Assembly (NCBI RefSeq): GCF_023277115.1
Contig: NZ_JALQCS010000001.1
Location: 1,978,001 to 2,042,000, forward strand
From: Acidithiobacillus acidisediminis
GTDB taxonomy: Bacteria; Pseudomonadota; Gammaproteobacteria; Acidithiobacillales; Acidithiobacillaceae
DNA length: 64,000 nucleotides
Direction of reading: 5' to 3'
Shown: positions 27,591-35,897 of the stretch, piece by piece
How the letters are laid out: the number at the start of each line of letters is the position of its first letter
Position numbering within the stretch: the first letter of the stretch is position 1
Translations under genes and position numbers: made by a program
Notes under the pieces: model-generated
Told to the model about the DNA's origin: nothing
Seen by the model: the letters and a program-made list of their open reading frames with translations, nothing else
The model's database searches: none

Positions 27591-27932
27591 TCAGAAATAT
27601 ACCAACTCATCCGCCGCACTGATCCACGCCGACAGACCCTTCATGGAGCCCCCGTGCACCCCGGACGGCAGCACCGATAACCCGTGCCGTTTGAGCGAGT
27701 TTCCGCAACACTGCACTTCTAGCCCTAAGTCTAGCAGTTCTCGAAATAACGCCTGCGTAGCGCTTGCACTAGCCTCCTGCTCAGCAGCCAGCAGCGTTAC
27801 ACCATCTCCCACCAGAAACAGGCGGACTGCCTTATCCTCAGCCAACATGGCACCGGCGAGACGAATGGCGGTATTGGCTCGCGGATTGGCCTCTGCAATA
27901 CCACTGTGTAACACGATAAGCGCTGTACTCAT
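27591..27932 (-). CDS. DsrE-like sulfur-relay protein
   Basis: This 113-residue protein resembles the DsrE/DsrF/YchN fold: an N-terminal beta strand and helix (STALIVLHSGIAEANPRANTAIRLAGAMLAEDKAVRLFLVGDGVTLL), then LLDLGLEVQCCGNSLKRHGLS. The Cys pair (about residues 75-76) sits where family members carry the sulfur-accepting Cys. The ATG overlaps the MFS stop as ATGA, so the two are coupled. It is the last gene of a four-gene set with a persulfide dioxygenase, consistent with handling of sulfane sulfur. Confidence 0.78.
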   Translation of the reverse strand: MSTALIVLHSGIAEANPRANTAIRLAGAMLAEDKAVRLFLVGDGVTLLAAEQEASASATQALFRELLDLGLEVQCCGNSLKRHGLSVLPSGVHGGSMKGLSAWISAADELVYF

Positions 27933-29230
27933 CCCTTGACGCACTCCTGTCTCGCTTTTGGATGGGTTTCCTGTACGGCCAGGGCAATCCAGAACCCGGA
28001 TGCGGCAATGATCGCTGCCGTCAACCAAATCGTCGGCAAGGCGGCATCCGCCCACTGTGCTGCCGCACCCAGGAGCAGGCCGCCAATGGCGTAGCCGGTA
28101 TCGCGCCAGTAGCGATAGATCCCCAAGGTTTTGCCACGCGTTGCCGCCGGTGCCCGATCCGCCATCGCGGCAATCAGGTTGGGATAGAGCAGTGCCATGC
28201 CCATACCCATGACTGCAGCAGCTAGCATCCAGGCGGCAAAATGGTGGACCAGGGCAACGCCGATCAATCCCAAGGTCAGCAAGAAGAAACCGGACAGGAT
28301 GGGGGCCTTGCGTCCTACGGAATCCGCCAAATGCCCAGTCCAGAACTGGCACAAGCCCCAGATCATGGCATAGATGCCCGTAATCCAGCCGATGTGCACC
28401 AGTCCTTGACCCCGAAAATGCAAGTACACCGGGAACATGACCCAGACCAAGGTATCGGCAATCTTGTTGGCCACCCCTCCTTGGCACAGTGCCCGAGATG
28501 TCCTGTCCTGAAAGGAAACGTGGACAAAACTCTGCCAGCGTCCTTCTGGTGCTGTGCTGAGTGTGCTTTGGGCCAGCGAATCGCTAGGGCGCTGCCTTTG
28601 CCCTTCAGCCTGTGCCCACGGTAGCGTATCGCGCACCCAGGGCAGAAGGAGTAAGGCCAACACCATGACCAGCAAGGCAAAGCCCAGGAGTGCCCAGCGC
28701 GGGCCCCAAGCCAGGGCCAGATATCCCGTGCCCAATCCCGCCAAGCCCACGGCGATGTAACCCATGGCTTCATTGATGCCCACGGCAAGACCGCGCTGGC
28801 GATTTCCCGCCAGATCGATCTGACTGGTGACCGTCATCGTCCACGTAAACGCCTGATTGATGCCCAAAAAGACGTTGGCGGCAACGATCCACCACCAGTT
28901 GGGGGCAAAGAAAATGAGCAGCGGAATGGGGATTCCGGCCAGCCAGCCCCAAAGCAGCACCCGCTTGCGACCTACCCGATCGGAGAGGTCCCCGGCGACA
29001 AAATTGAGGGCGCCTTTGACCAAGCCAAAGGAAACGACAAAACTGGCCAAAAAGAAAAAGGCGTGACTCTCCAATCCGAAGAGATGTCGCATGGTGGGCA
29101 AAACGTTTCGCTCCATGCCAATGATAAGTCCCACAAAAAACACCTGCACCGTCTGCAAGGCAAATTGTGGGAGATTCTGGCCAATACCGTGCAGATGTAC
29201 CGCTGTGGACAAACGAAGCTGGGTGCTCAC
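27929..29230 (-). CDS. MFS transporter of the persulfide dioxygenase operon
   Basis: This 433-residue major-facilitator protein has about 12 predicted spans. The MFS signature after span 2 is DLSDRVGRKRVLLWGW, with the repeat motif in the second half HLADSVGRKAPILSGF. GTG at 29230 is chosen because it overlaps the ArsR stop as GTGA and starts a natural N-terminus; the frame upstream is the shadow of arsR. The substrate is unknown. Its place between a sulfide-type regulator, a persulfide dioxygenase and a DsrE-like protein suggests movement of a sulfur compound. Confidence 0.85.
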   Translation of the reverse strand: MSTQLRLSTAVHLHGIGQNLPQFALQTVQVFFVGLIIGMERNVLPTMRHLFGLESHAFFFLASFVVSFGLVKGALNFVAGDLSDRVGRKRVLLWGWLAGIPIPLLIFFAPNWWWIVAANVFLGINQAFTWTMTVTSQIDLAGNRQRGLAVGINEAMGYIAVGLAGLGTGYLALAWGPRWALLGFALLVMVLALLLLPWVRDTLPWAQAEGQRQRPSDSLAQSTLSTAPEGRWQSFVHVSFQDRTSRALCQGGVANKIADTLVWVMFPVYLHFRGQGLVHIGWITGIYAMIWGLCQFWTGHLADSVGRKAPILSGFFLLTLGLIGVALVHHFAAWMLAAAVMGMGMALLYPNLIAAMADRAPAATRGKTLGIYRYWRDTGYAIGGLLLGAAAQWADAALPTIWLTAAIIAASGFWIALAVQETHPKARQECVKG

Positions 29231-29577
29231 GCCGAACCTTTTTGTGGGAGCCGTACCAGCTCTGCCCGTTGCTGGGTGGTGATTTCCATCTGTTCGAGGA
29301 TCAACCCGCGCACCAGCTGGCAGGTTTCCAGCACCTTGGGACTGGTCAAGCGATAATGGCAAAACGTCCCACATTTTTCACAATGGACCAGACCGCGAGC
29401 CTTCAAGACATTGAGGTGCTGGGAAAGATTGGTTTTCGAGAGCTCCGTCAATGCTGCCAACTCTCCGGCCGTATGTTGTGCCTGGCCCAGAAGATGAATG
29501 ATTTCCAACCGCTTGGGATGCGAGAGAGCAGCAAAAACTTCGGCGAAGAGGGCAAAGCGCACGGTCCCTAGGCTCAT
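29227..29577 (-). CDS. ArsR-family transcriptional regulator of the sulfur operon
   Basis: This 116-residue winged-helix repressor (FAEVFAALSHPKRLEIIHLLGQAQHTAGELAALTELSKTNLSQHLNVLKARGLVHCEKCGTFCHYRL) has Cys at residues 66, 69, 73 and 86, so a thiol switch or metal site in or near the wing is plausible. BigR/SqrR relatives that control persulfide dioxygenases also use Cys pairs, though at other positions. The ATG overlaps the dioxygenase stop (ATGA) and the end overlaps the MFS start (GTGA). It probably regulates this operon from the palindrome upstream of the dioxygenase. Confidence 0.88.
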   Translation of the reverse strand: MSLGTVRFALFAEVFAALSHPKRLEIIHLLGQAQHTAGELAALTELSKTNLSQHLNVLKARGLVHCEKCGTFCHYRLTSPKVLETCQLVRGLILEQMEITTQQRAELVRLPQKGSA

Positions 29578-30311
29578 GCCGCACGTCCCATATTCGCTGC
29601 GACGATCTGCGCCATCTGCGCCGGTCGCGCCGGGGTGCTGGCCACCAGTTCGCGCACAAAGCTGGCCTCGTCCATCTGTAAATAAGGATCCCAACGTTTC
29701 TCGAAAGCGAGCGTGGAGCTCCCTTTGCCCGACAGGCCGGCACCACAGACACTCCCGGCGCTGTGTCCAGGATAGATCTCTAGGGTATCTGGCAAGGGAA
29801 GGATTTTCGCCTGCAGGCTCGCATACAGCAATGTCGCCATCTCTTCCGGTGTCCCGCCCAGATCCGGTCGGCCAACAGCCCCCACGAAGAGGGTGTCTCC
29901 CGTGAGCAAAAACCACGGCTCCGGTCCGCGCCGCAGGTCCGTCACCAATAAACAGATGCTGTCGCGCGTGTGTCCTGGAGTGTGCAGGATCTGGGTCTGC
30001 ACATTCCCCGTTTCCAGCACCTCGCCGTCCCGCAAGGGATAAATCGAATAAGAGACCAAGTCAACATCACTCTCATGCAAGCCATAGCGCGCACCGGCCT
30101 GCTGCGCCAGTTGTCGTCCACCGGACAGGTGATCCGCATGGATGTGGGTGTCAATGACATAAGAGATCCGCACGCCTTTTTGCATTGCCTGATCCAAATA
30201 CCAACCCTCGTCGCCGGCAAGCACATCAACGGCTACGGCGAATCCTTTGCCACCACAACCATAGAAATACGACTGCGTGCCATCACTGCTGCTGCGTTGC
30301 TGAAAAAACAT
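29574..30311 (-). CDS. Persulfide dioxygenase-like MBL-fold hydrolase (ETHE1/Blh type)
   Basis: This 245-residue metallo-beta-lactamase-fold enzyme probably oxidises glutathione persulfide to sulfite in the cytoplasm. Metal-binding motifs are THIHADH (55-61), HTPGHTRDS (second site) and LLTGDTLFVGAVGRPDL (Asp ligand), and the C-terminal YPGHSAGSVCGAGLSGKGSSTLAFEKR is characteristic of ETHE1-like persulfide dioxygenases. It is the first gene of the overlapping dioxygenase-arsR-MFS-dsrE set. It appears intact. Confidence 0.88.
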   Translation of the reverse strand: MFFQQRSSSDGTQSYFYGCGGKGFAVAVDVLAGDEGWYLDQAMQKGVRISYVIDTHIHADHLSGGRQLAQQAGARYGLHESDVDLVSYSIYPLRDGEVLETGNVQTQILHTPGHTRDSICLLVTDLRRGPEPWFLLTGDTLFVGAVGRPDLGGTPEEMATLLYASLQAKILPLPDTLEIYPGHSAGSVCGAGLSGKGSSTLAFEKRWDPYLQMDEASFVRELVASTPARPAQMAQIVAANMGRAA

Positions 30312-30332
30312 GATTCACCAATTCAGTAGTTG

Positions 30333-30348
30333 CAATAATTATGAATTG
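30333..30348 (-). promoter_or_regulatory. Candidate operator of the persulfide dioxygenase operon
   Basis: An AT-rich imperfect palindrome CAATAATTATGAATTG lies about 22 bp upstream of the dioxygenase ATG, in the expected promoter position. ArsR-type repressors bind such sites. The assignment to the ArsR protein of this operon is inferred. Confidence 0.4.
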
Positions 30349-30407
30349 TAGGTATCTGCTTTTCCCCGTCAAGGGTTTTCAACTACCAACAGATCCGTGA
30401 CACAATC

Positions 30408-31239
30408 CTACTGGTTGGGGTTGGTAGAATCATCCTGGGCAAACAAAGGATTGTACCGAGATACCCAGTCTGGAATCTGCTCGGCAGGCATGGGGCGCGC
30501 AATGGCGTAACCCTGAAAACACTGGCATTGGAGTTGGTGCAGCAAAGCCGCATGCTCTAGCGTTTCCACCCCCTCGGCAATCACGTCCAGTCCGAGCAAC
30601 CGCGCGCTGGTCACTACCCCAGACACGATCGCATAGTCTTTGGGATCGTGGAGGATGTCCCGGACAAAACTTTGGTCGATCTTAATGGTATGGGCCGGGA
30701 GCTTCTGCAGATAGGTCAGGGAAGCGCTGCCCGTACCAAAATCATCGAGGGCCACCCGCACCCCAAGCTGATGGCAGGCCAATAGCACCTCTTGCGCCTT
30801 GCGAAAGTCCTGCAATGGGGCCGTTTCCGTGACCTCGATCTCTACCGCATCTGCGGGAAGATCTGGGTGCGCAGCCAAGGCGGTTTGCAGATCAGAAAAA
30901 AAAGCGGGATCCAGGAGATGGTGCGGACTGATGTTGATCGAGACGCGCAGAGGGATGTCTTGCTGATGCCACGACTGATTTTGGCGCAAGGCCGTTGCCA
31001 GGACGAATTGCCCGATCCGCCGCGCCAAGCGCGGGGAATCCAGAGCGCTGGCAAAGGCAGCAGGAGGCAAGAGGCCGCGCTCGGGGTGGTGCATCCGCAA
31101 CAGGGCCTCTACCCCCACCGGACCGCCCTGCGCCTCCACAATGGGCTGATAGTGCAATACCAAACACCCCTGTTCCAGCGCTTCCTCGGTCATTCGACAA
31201 ATCTCCATACTGCGATCCTGAAACTGATCCATGTGCGCA
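30408..31239 (-). pseudogene. EAL (c-di-GMP phosphodiesterase) domain severed from its gene by an IS21-type element
   Basis: The ~260-residue EAL domain is itself complete: LHYQPIVE, VEALLRM (EAL), INISPHHLL, VEIEVTE, VALDDFGTGSASL, TIKIDQSF and VIAEGVETLEH are all present. It is therefore potentially able to cleave c-di-GMP. It lacks the upstream sensor and GGDEF half, which lies at 33944-35888 beyond the IS element; together they would be a PAS-GGDEF-EAL protein. A start inside or next to the IS (e.g. MDQFQDRSMEI) could still express it as a stand-alone EAL protein. Simple removal of the IS does not restore the frame exactly. Confidence 0.75.
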
Positions 31240-31403
31240 TTCTGTTGATCGTGGGCGGTCATTCTGCTGATCGTGGGCACCCCCCGAAGAGCGAACTTTC
31301 TGGCCGGTGCTATTGTATGCCTGGGTGCCCACGATGGGTCAACTTTGGGTGGTCGTGGTGCCCAGGGATGTACGTTACCGTTACCGTGTAAATGGTGTAA
31401 TGG

Positions 31404-32162
31404 TCACGACGATTCGGTTGGCTGGTTTTCGTGACGGTCACGGTGACGGCGTAAAGACTCTCCCTTGAGCTCCAGCCGGTGTGCGCTTTGCAGGAGACGG
31501 TCGAGGACGGCATCGGCGACGGTGGGCTCGCCGAGATATTCGTGCCAGTGGGACACCGGCAGCTGACTGGTGATCAAGGTGGCGCGCTGGCCGACGCGAT
31601 CATCGATGATTTCCAGCAGGTCACGGGCATCCTCTCCACCCATGGGGGCGAGGCCCCAATCGTCGAGCAGTAAGAGGTCGACCTTGGCCAGGGTGTTCAG
31701 ATAGCGGCCGAAGCTCCCGTCACCGTGACGGATACGCAGATCTTCCAGCAGGCGTGGCAAGCGCAGATAGCGCACACTCAAGCCCTGCCGACAGGCTTGA
31801 TGACCGAAGGCACAAGCAAGCCAGGTCTTGCCGGTTCCGGTGGCCCCGGTGAGGAGGAGGTTCTGCCCCTGGCGTATCCAGGTATTCTGGATCAGGGCGG
31901 CGATGCGCGATCGATCCAGTCCCCGAGAACTGCGGTAGTCGATATCCTCGGCGCAGGCATCGTGCTTGAGGTGGGCGAGTTTCAGCAACCGCGTCAGGCG
32001 GCGTTGATCCCGGGCACAGAGTTCGCGGTCGAGGAGCAGGCCGAGGCGCTCTTCGAAGGAGAGCTCCTGGTATTGCGGCAGCCGGGTTTGCTCGTCGAGG
32101 GCATCGGCCATGGCATCGAGGTGTAACTGCCGCAGGGTGTTCAGGGTCGGTGGTAAGAACAT
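31404..32162 (-). CDS. istB: IstB-type helper ATPase of the second IS21-type element
   Basis: This AAA+ ATPase of about 252 residues has Walker A LLTGATGTGKTWLACAFGHQA and Walker B VDLLLLDDWGLAPM, with the IstB pattern ALIQNTWIRQGQN before it. The ATG at 32162 has AGGAG 6 nt upstream; a TTG at 32183 is in frame but overlaps the istA stop. It differs strongly from the IstB of the 11.4 kb element. Confidence 0.92.
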   Translation of the reverse strand: MFLPPTLNTLRQLHLDAMADALDEQTRLPQYQELSFEERLGLLLDRELCARDQRRLTRLLKLAHLKHDACAEDIDYRSSRGLDRSRIAALIQNTWIRQGQNLLLTGATGTGKTWLACAFGHQACRQGLSVRYLRLPRLLEDLRIRHGDGSFGRYLNTLAKVDLLLLDDWGLAPMGGEDARDLLEIIDDRVGQRATLITSQLPVSHWHEYLGEPTVADAVLDRLLQSAHRLELKGESLRRHRDRHENQPTESS

Positions 32163-32179
32163 GAGAAACTCCTGGATAT

Positions 32180-33721
32180 TCAATGGTAGTACTGGGAACC
32201 GCGGAGGTTGTTGTGCGCGGGCAGAGCCGTGCTTTTGGCCGTCGACTCCGGGACGTGATCCATGCCCTTTTGGAGAATCGACCGGACACTGCGGGTGGTC
32301 GGGGCACCAAGGTGCAAGGCCCGACGACAGGCCGCTTCCAGACGGGGCTTGTCATAGCGACGGGCGAGGTGGAGCAAGCCCAAACAGGAGCGATAGCCCT
32401 GCTCGGGGTGCGGCTTACTCTCCAGCTGCCAGCGCACGACGTCGCGGGTTGCCGGGCCAATGGACAGTGCCCAACGCAGCAGACGCCCCGGGCTCCATTC
32501 CCGGTGGCGCTGATGGGCCTTGGGCAGGTGCTCCGTGCAGGTACTGAAGCGGCCCGGCTGCAACCCACGCAGATGACTGGCCACCCGTTGTTGCTGGTGG
32601 AAGATCTCTACCGTTTCGGCACTTATCCGCAGGTCCACCCGTTGCCCGATCAGCCGGTAGGGGACCGAGTAATAGTGCCCCTCGCAAGCGACGTGATAGT
32701 CGATACTGACCTTGGCCGTCTTCCATGTGGCAAAGACATAGGGTTGTACGGGCAAGGGCTGCAGTGCCGGCCGGTCCAGCGCCTCGAAGAGGCTCCTGCG
32801 ACTGCCAGGCAGACGCTTGAAGGGGCGCTGGTTCAGGTCTTCGAGCAGACGATGAATCTCGCGGTTGAGCTCCCGCAGAGAGAAGAACTGGAAGTGCCGC
32901 AGGCGCGCGAGAATCCAACGCTCCACCACTTGCACCCCCACCTCGACCTTGGCCTTGTCTTTGGGCTTGTAGGGCCGAGTGGGGAGCACGACCGAGCCAT
33001 AGTGGGTCGCGAGATCCTGATAGCTGCGGTTGATCTGCGGCTCGTAGCGAGACGCCTTGGTCACGGCCGCCTTGAGGTTGTCGGGGACGAGCAGAACCGG
33101 TGCCCCGCCCAGGTAGTTCAGGGCACGAACGTGGGCGCCCAGGAAGTCCCCCAGGCTCTGGCTCCAGGTCGCCTCGCAGTAGGTATAGCTGGAAGCCCCC
33201 AGCACCGCCACAAAGATCTGTGCCTGCCGGATCTCCCCGGTACTCGGATCGATGACCGGCACGGTAGGGCCAGCATAGTCCACGAAGAGCTTTTCCCCGG
33301 CAACATGGGTCTGGCGCATGCTGAGTTTGAGGCGCCCTCGCCAGCGCCGGTACAGGGTGCAGAACTGCGCGTATTGATACACCCGTTGCCCGGCATGTGC
33401 CCCGACGTATTCCTCCCAGAGCAGCTGCAGGGTCATGCCCTTGCGCCGCAGTTCCGTGTGCATCTGGGCAAAATCCGGCAAGACCTTGCTTGATGCCACT
33501 GCGGGTTTCCGCTCGGGAAAGAGCCGTCCTTCCAGAGCCGCCTCGCCCTGATCCGCAGGCAGCGGCCAGGACACCGCAGCCTGTTCCGCCCGCTGCAGAT
33601 ATTTGCCGACAGCCCCTTTGGAGAGCCCGCAGGCACGGGCAATTTGCCGCTGGCTCAGGCCAGCCGCGTGTAAACGAAGTACCTCCATGATTGCTTTCAT
33701 CGTCATCCTCGGTGTCGGCAT
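32180..33721 (-). CDS. istA: IstA-type transposase of the second IS21-type element
   Basis: This 513-residue transposase has an N-terminal HTH ([24 protein letters not shown]) and a catalytic core with [15 protein letters not shown] (first Asp), [11 protein letters not shown] (second Asp) and [18 protein letters not shown] (Glu). The start at 33721 ([18 protein letters not shown]) has GGAGG 7 nt upstream. It appears intact. Confidence 0.92.
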   Translation of the reverse strand: MPTPRMTMKAIMEVLRLHAAGLSQRQIARACGLSKGAVGKYLQRAEQAAVSWPLPADQGEAALEGRLFPERKPAVASSKVLPDFAQMHTELRRKGMTLQLLWEEYVGAHAGQRVYQYAQFCTLYRRWRGRLKLSMRQTHVAGEKLFVDYAGPTVPVIDPSTGEIRQAQIFVAVLGASSYTYCEATWSQSLGDFLGAHVRALNYLGGAPVLLVPDNLKAAVTKASRYEPQINRSYQDLATHYGSVVLPTRPYKPKDKAKVEVGVQVVERWILARLRHFQFFSLRELNREIHRLLEDLNQRPFKRLPGSRRSLFEALDRPALQPLPVQPYVFATWKTAKVSIDYHVACEGHYYSVPYRLIGQRVDLRISAETVEIFHQQQRVASHLRGLQPGRFSTCTEHLPKAHQRHREWSPGRLLRWALSIGPATRDVVRWQLESKPHPEQGYRSCLGLLHLARRYDKPRLEAACRRALHLGAPTTRSVRSILQKGMDHVPESTAKSTALPAHNNLRGSQYYH

Positions 33722-33943
33722 CCTCAACCTCCCGTAAAAAGAGTGCAGGATGCTCGCTAAGCCAATGAATGACCAAAAAGTTCTGAAATCGCCAAGGGAA
33801 AAACACGACACCATTCTGGCATCGTGGGCACCCATTCTGAAAACACCGCAAAACTGCCCACGATCAAAACAGAATCAGTGCCCACGATCGATCAGAATGA
33901 CCGCCCACCATCGTTCAGAATCGCTGCCCACGATGGTCCAGAA

Positions 33944-35888
33944 TACGCACCATGTCCTCGTGAAAGAAGCGATAGCTGTCTCTGCCCGCATCTTTAGCGG
34001 CATACAAAGCGAGATCCGCATGTCGCAATAACTCCGCTGAGACGGTATCGTCTGCGGGGTAATAGGTCAGCCCCAGGCTCGCGGAAAGCAGGACGTTCAT
34101 CCCCTCTACCTCCAGCGGCGTGCGGAGTGTGTCGAGCACCGCCTGTGCACGGGCTTTCGCCACAGCAATCGACTCGATGCCGGGAAAGAGCACAGCAAAC
34201 TCATCTCCTCCTAAACGCGCAACGACATCCAGGCTACCCCACGCCAATTGCTGCAATCGTTGTGCCACCTCCTGCAGCAGCGCATCACCGAATCCATGCC
34301 CATAGCGATCATTGAGCTGCTTGAAGGCGTCCAGATCCAGGATTCCTACCATCAGGCTTCCTGGATACAAGGTCTGATCGTGATATTGTTCCAGACGCGC
34401 GAGGAACAACCGACGATTGGGCAGGTTGGTCAACATATCGTGGGTCGCCTGGTAGGCCAGTTGCTCTTGTAGGCGTCGGTGCTCAGTAACGTCCCGCAAG
34501 ACCCATACCATCCCGATCTCTCCCCCTTCTCGGTCATGCATGGGCGCTGCGCTGCGTTCAATCCATCGCGGCTCCCCCGTGGCCGAGTTCACTTGGACGG
34601 GCGACTGTGTTGTTTGGAGTTCGCGCTGGGGAGACTCCGTTGCTGGGTGCGGCGATCCCTCGTTCTCTACGCTCTCATCCCGCGTCAGAAACTGGTTCAA
34701 CGTCTGTCCACAGTCTTCGGGACAGTACAGATTCAAGAGACGTTCGGCTGCTGGATTCGCGTCACGGATCTGCCCGTTGTAGTCCGTTACGACAACGGCG
34801 TCGCCAATGCTGCGCAAGGTCACCTCGGCGCGCTCTCGATTTTCCCACAGCGCCTGGGCTGCGCCTTCCCGTTCCCGATCGATTGAGCGGAGATAGCGAT
34901 ACCCCAAAATACTGAGACCAAGCAATACCAACAGTCCCCAAAAGGTCCCTTGAAACAGGTCCCACCAGCGGGCCCAGAGTGTCATATAGCCAATCCCGAC
35001 GCCTGCTACCAGGGGGTATCCGGGCACACGAACCATGGCACCCATACGCCATTGATCAGCCGCCTTGGCCAAGCCGACGAAGGTCCCCGATTGTAGGTTG
35101 GGATGGGATTGAAGATAGCGGACCGCAATACCGGATTGTGGTACCGCAAAACTCGTCGCGGTTGGTACCGGGAACCGGGCCTCCAGAAAACCGTTGGTTT
35201 GCAATAAATAGAGAGAACCCTCGGTGCGAATTGGCAAGTGTTGCCAAGAAGGCAGTCGACCTTGCGCCAGAGGAAGTAAAATGAGGAGCGCTGGATATCT
35301 TCCAATGCTGGGTTGTCGCATCGGGATCGTCCAGATCCCGGCATCCCCCGGCTTTGTGTGGATTTCTACGGGTGGCCCGACACAAAAGCGCGCGCTCTGT
35401 AGACAAGCACGTAGGGCGTGTCTCTGCCCCGCTGACAAGGGAATCCCAGTAGGAGATGAAGACCTTGCCGGAGACAACTCTTGCCACAGCGCGGTCAGGG
35501 CCTTTCCCTGTTTGCCGGTGGTGAAGATCCCACCATCGGCAGTGGCGATGCCGACGGCAGCCACCTGCGGCTGCATCTGCAGATACCAGTGCAACAGCGG
35601 ATACGCTTGGGAGGAGGCTCCTCTGCCCGCAATCCCCTCCAACTGGTGATCTAACAGCTGCAATGAAATCTGCAAGCCATGCAGGGTGGCGTGGGTACTC
35701 GTCGCTACGGCCACGCTGAGCGTCTGCAGGTGTTCGGATTCGTTGCCAACCACCTCCTCCCAGGTCTGCCATCCCCAATAGAACCCGGCAGCGAGCACCA
35801 GTCCAACGAAGACCATCCAGAGATGAAACAAACGTCGGGGGTGAAACAAGATCGACGGCGCTGTTGTTCTAGATGCCGATTTTGCCAA
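33944..35888 (-). pseudogene. Membrane sensor-PAS-GGDEF half of a split GGDEF-EAL protein
   Basis: The open frame starts TTG at 35888 and continues a few codons into the IS (stop at 33915). Residues ~20-40 form a membrane span, followed by a periplasmic sensor region, a second span (LFQGTFWGLLVLLGLSILGYRYL), a PAS domain (TLRSIGDAVVVTDYNGQIRDANPAAERLL) and a GGDEF domain with an intact active site (VARLGGDEFAVLFPG) ending ALYAAKDAGRDSYRFFHEDM. The diguanylate cyclase part is therefore complete and may still be active; only the EAL half was cut off. It begins 10 bp after the upstream GAF-GGDEF-EAL gene. Confidence 0.82.
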
Positions 35889-35897
35889 ACTCGTCCC

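Larger units (their letters stand above)
31240..33943 (-). mobile_element. IS21-type insertion sequence (a different element from the 11.4/50.7 kb pair)
   Basis: The ends are complex. Repeats of the type CGTGGGC...CATTCTG occur twice at the left end and several times at the right (33840-33943) in inverted orientation, a multiple end-repeat layout known for IS21. Termini were placed at TTCTG...CAGAA. The flanks read TGCGCA on the left and TACGCA on the right, one mismatch in six, which may be a worn target duplication. It carries istA and istB and splits a GGDEF-EAL gene. Confidence 0.85.

Noticed and set aside
32415-33851. 478-residue minus-strand frame overlapping istA
   Set aside because: It is a frame-shifted shadow of the IstA transposase; the family motifs are in the other frame.
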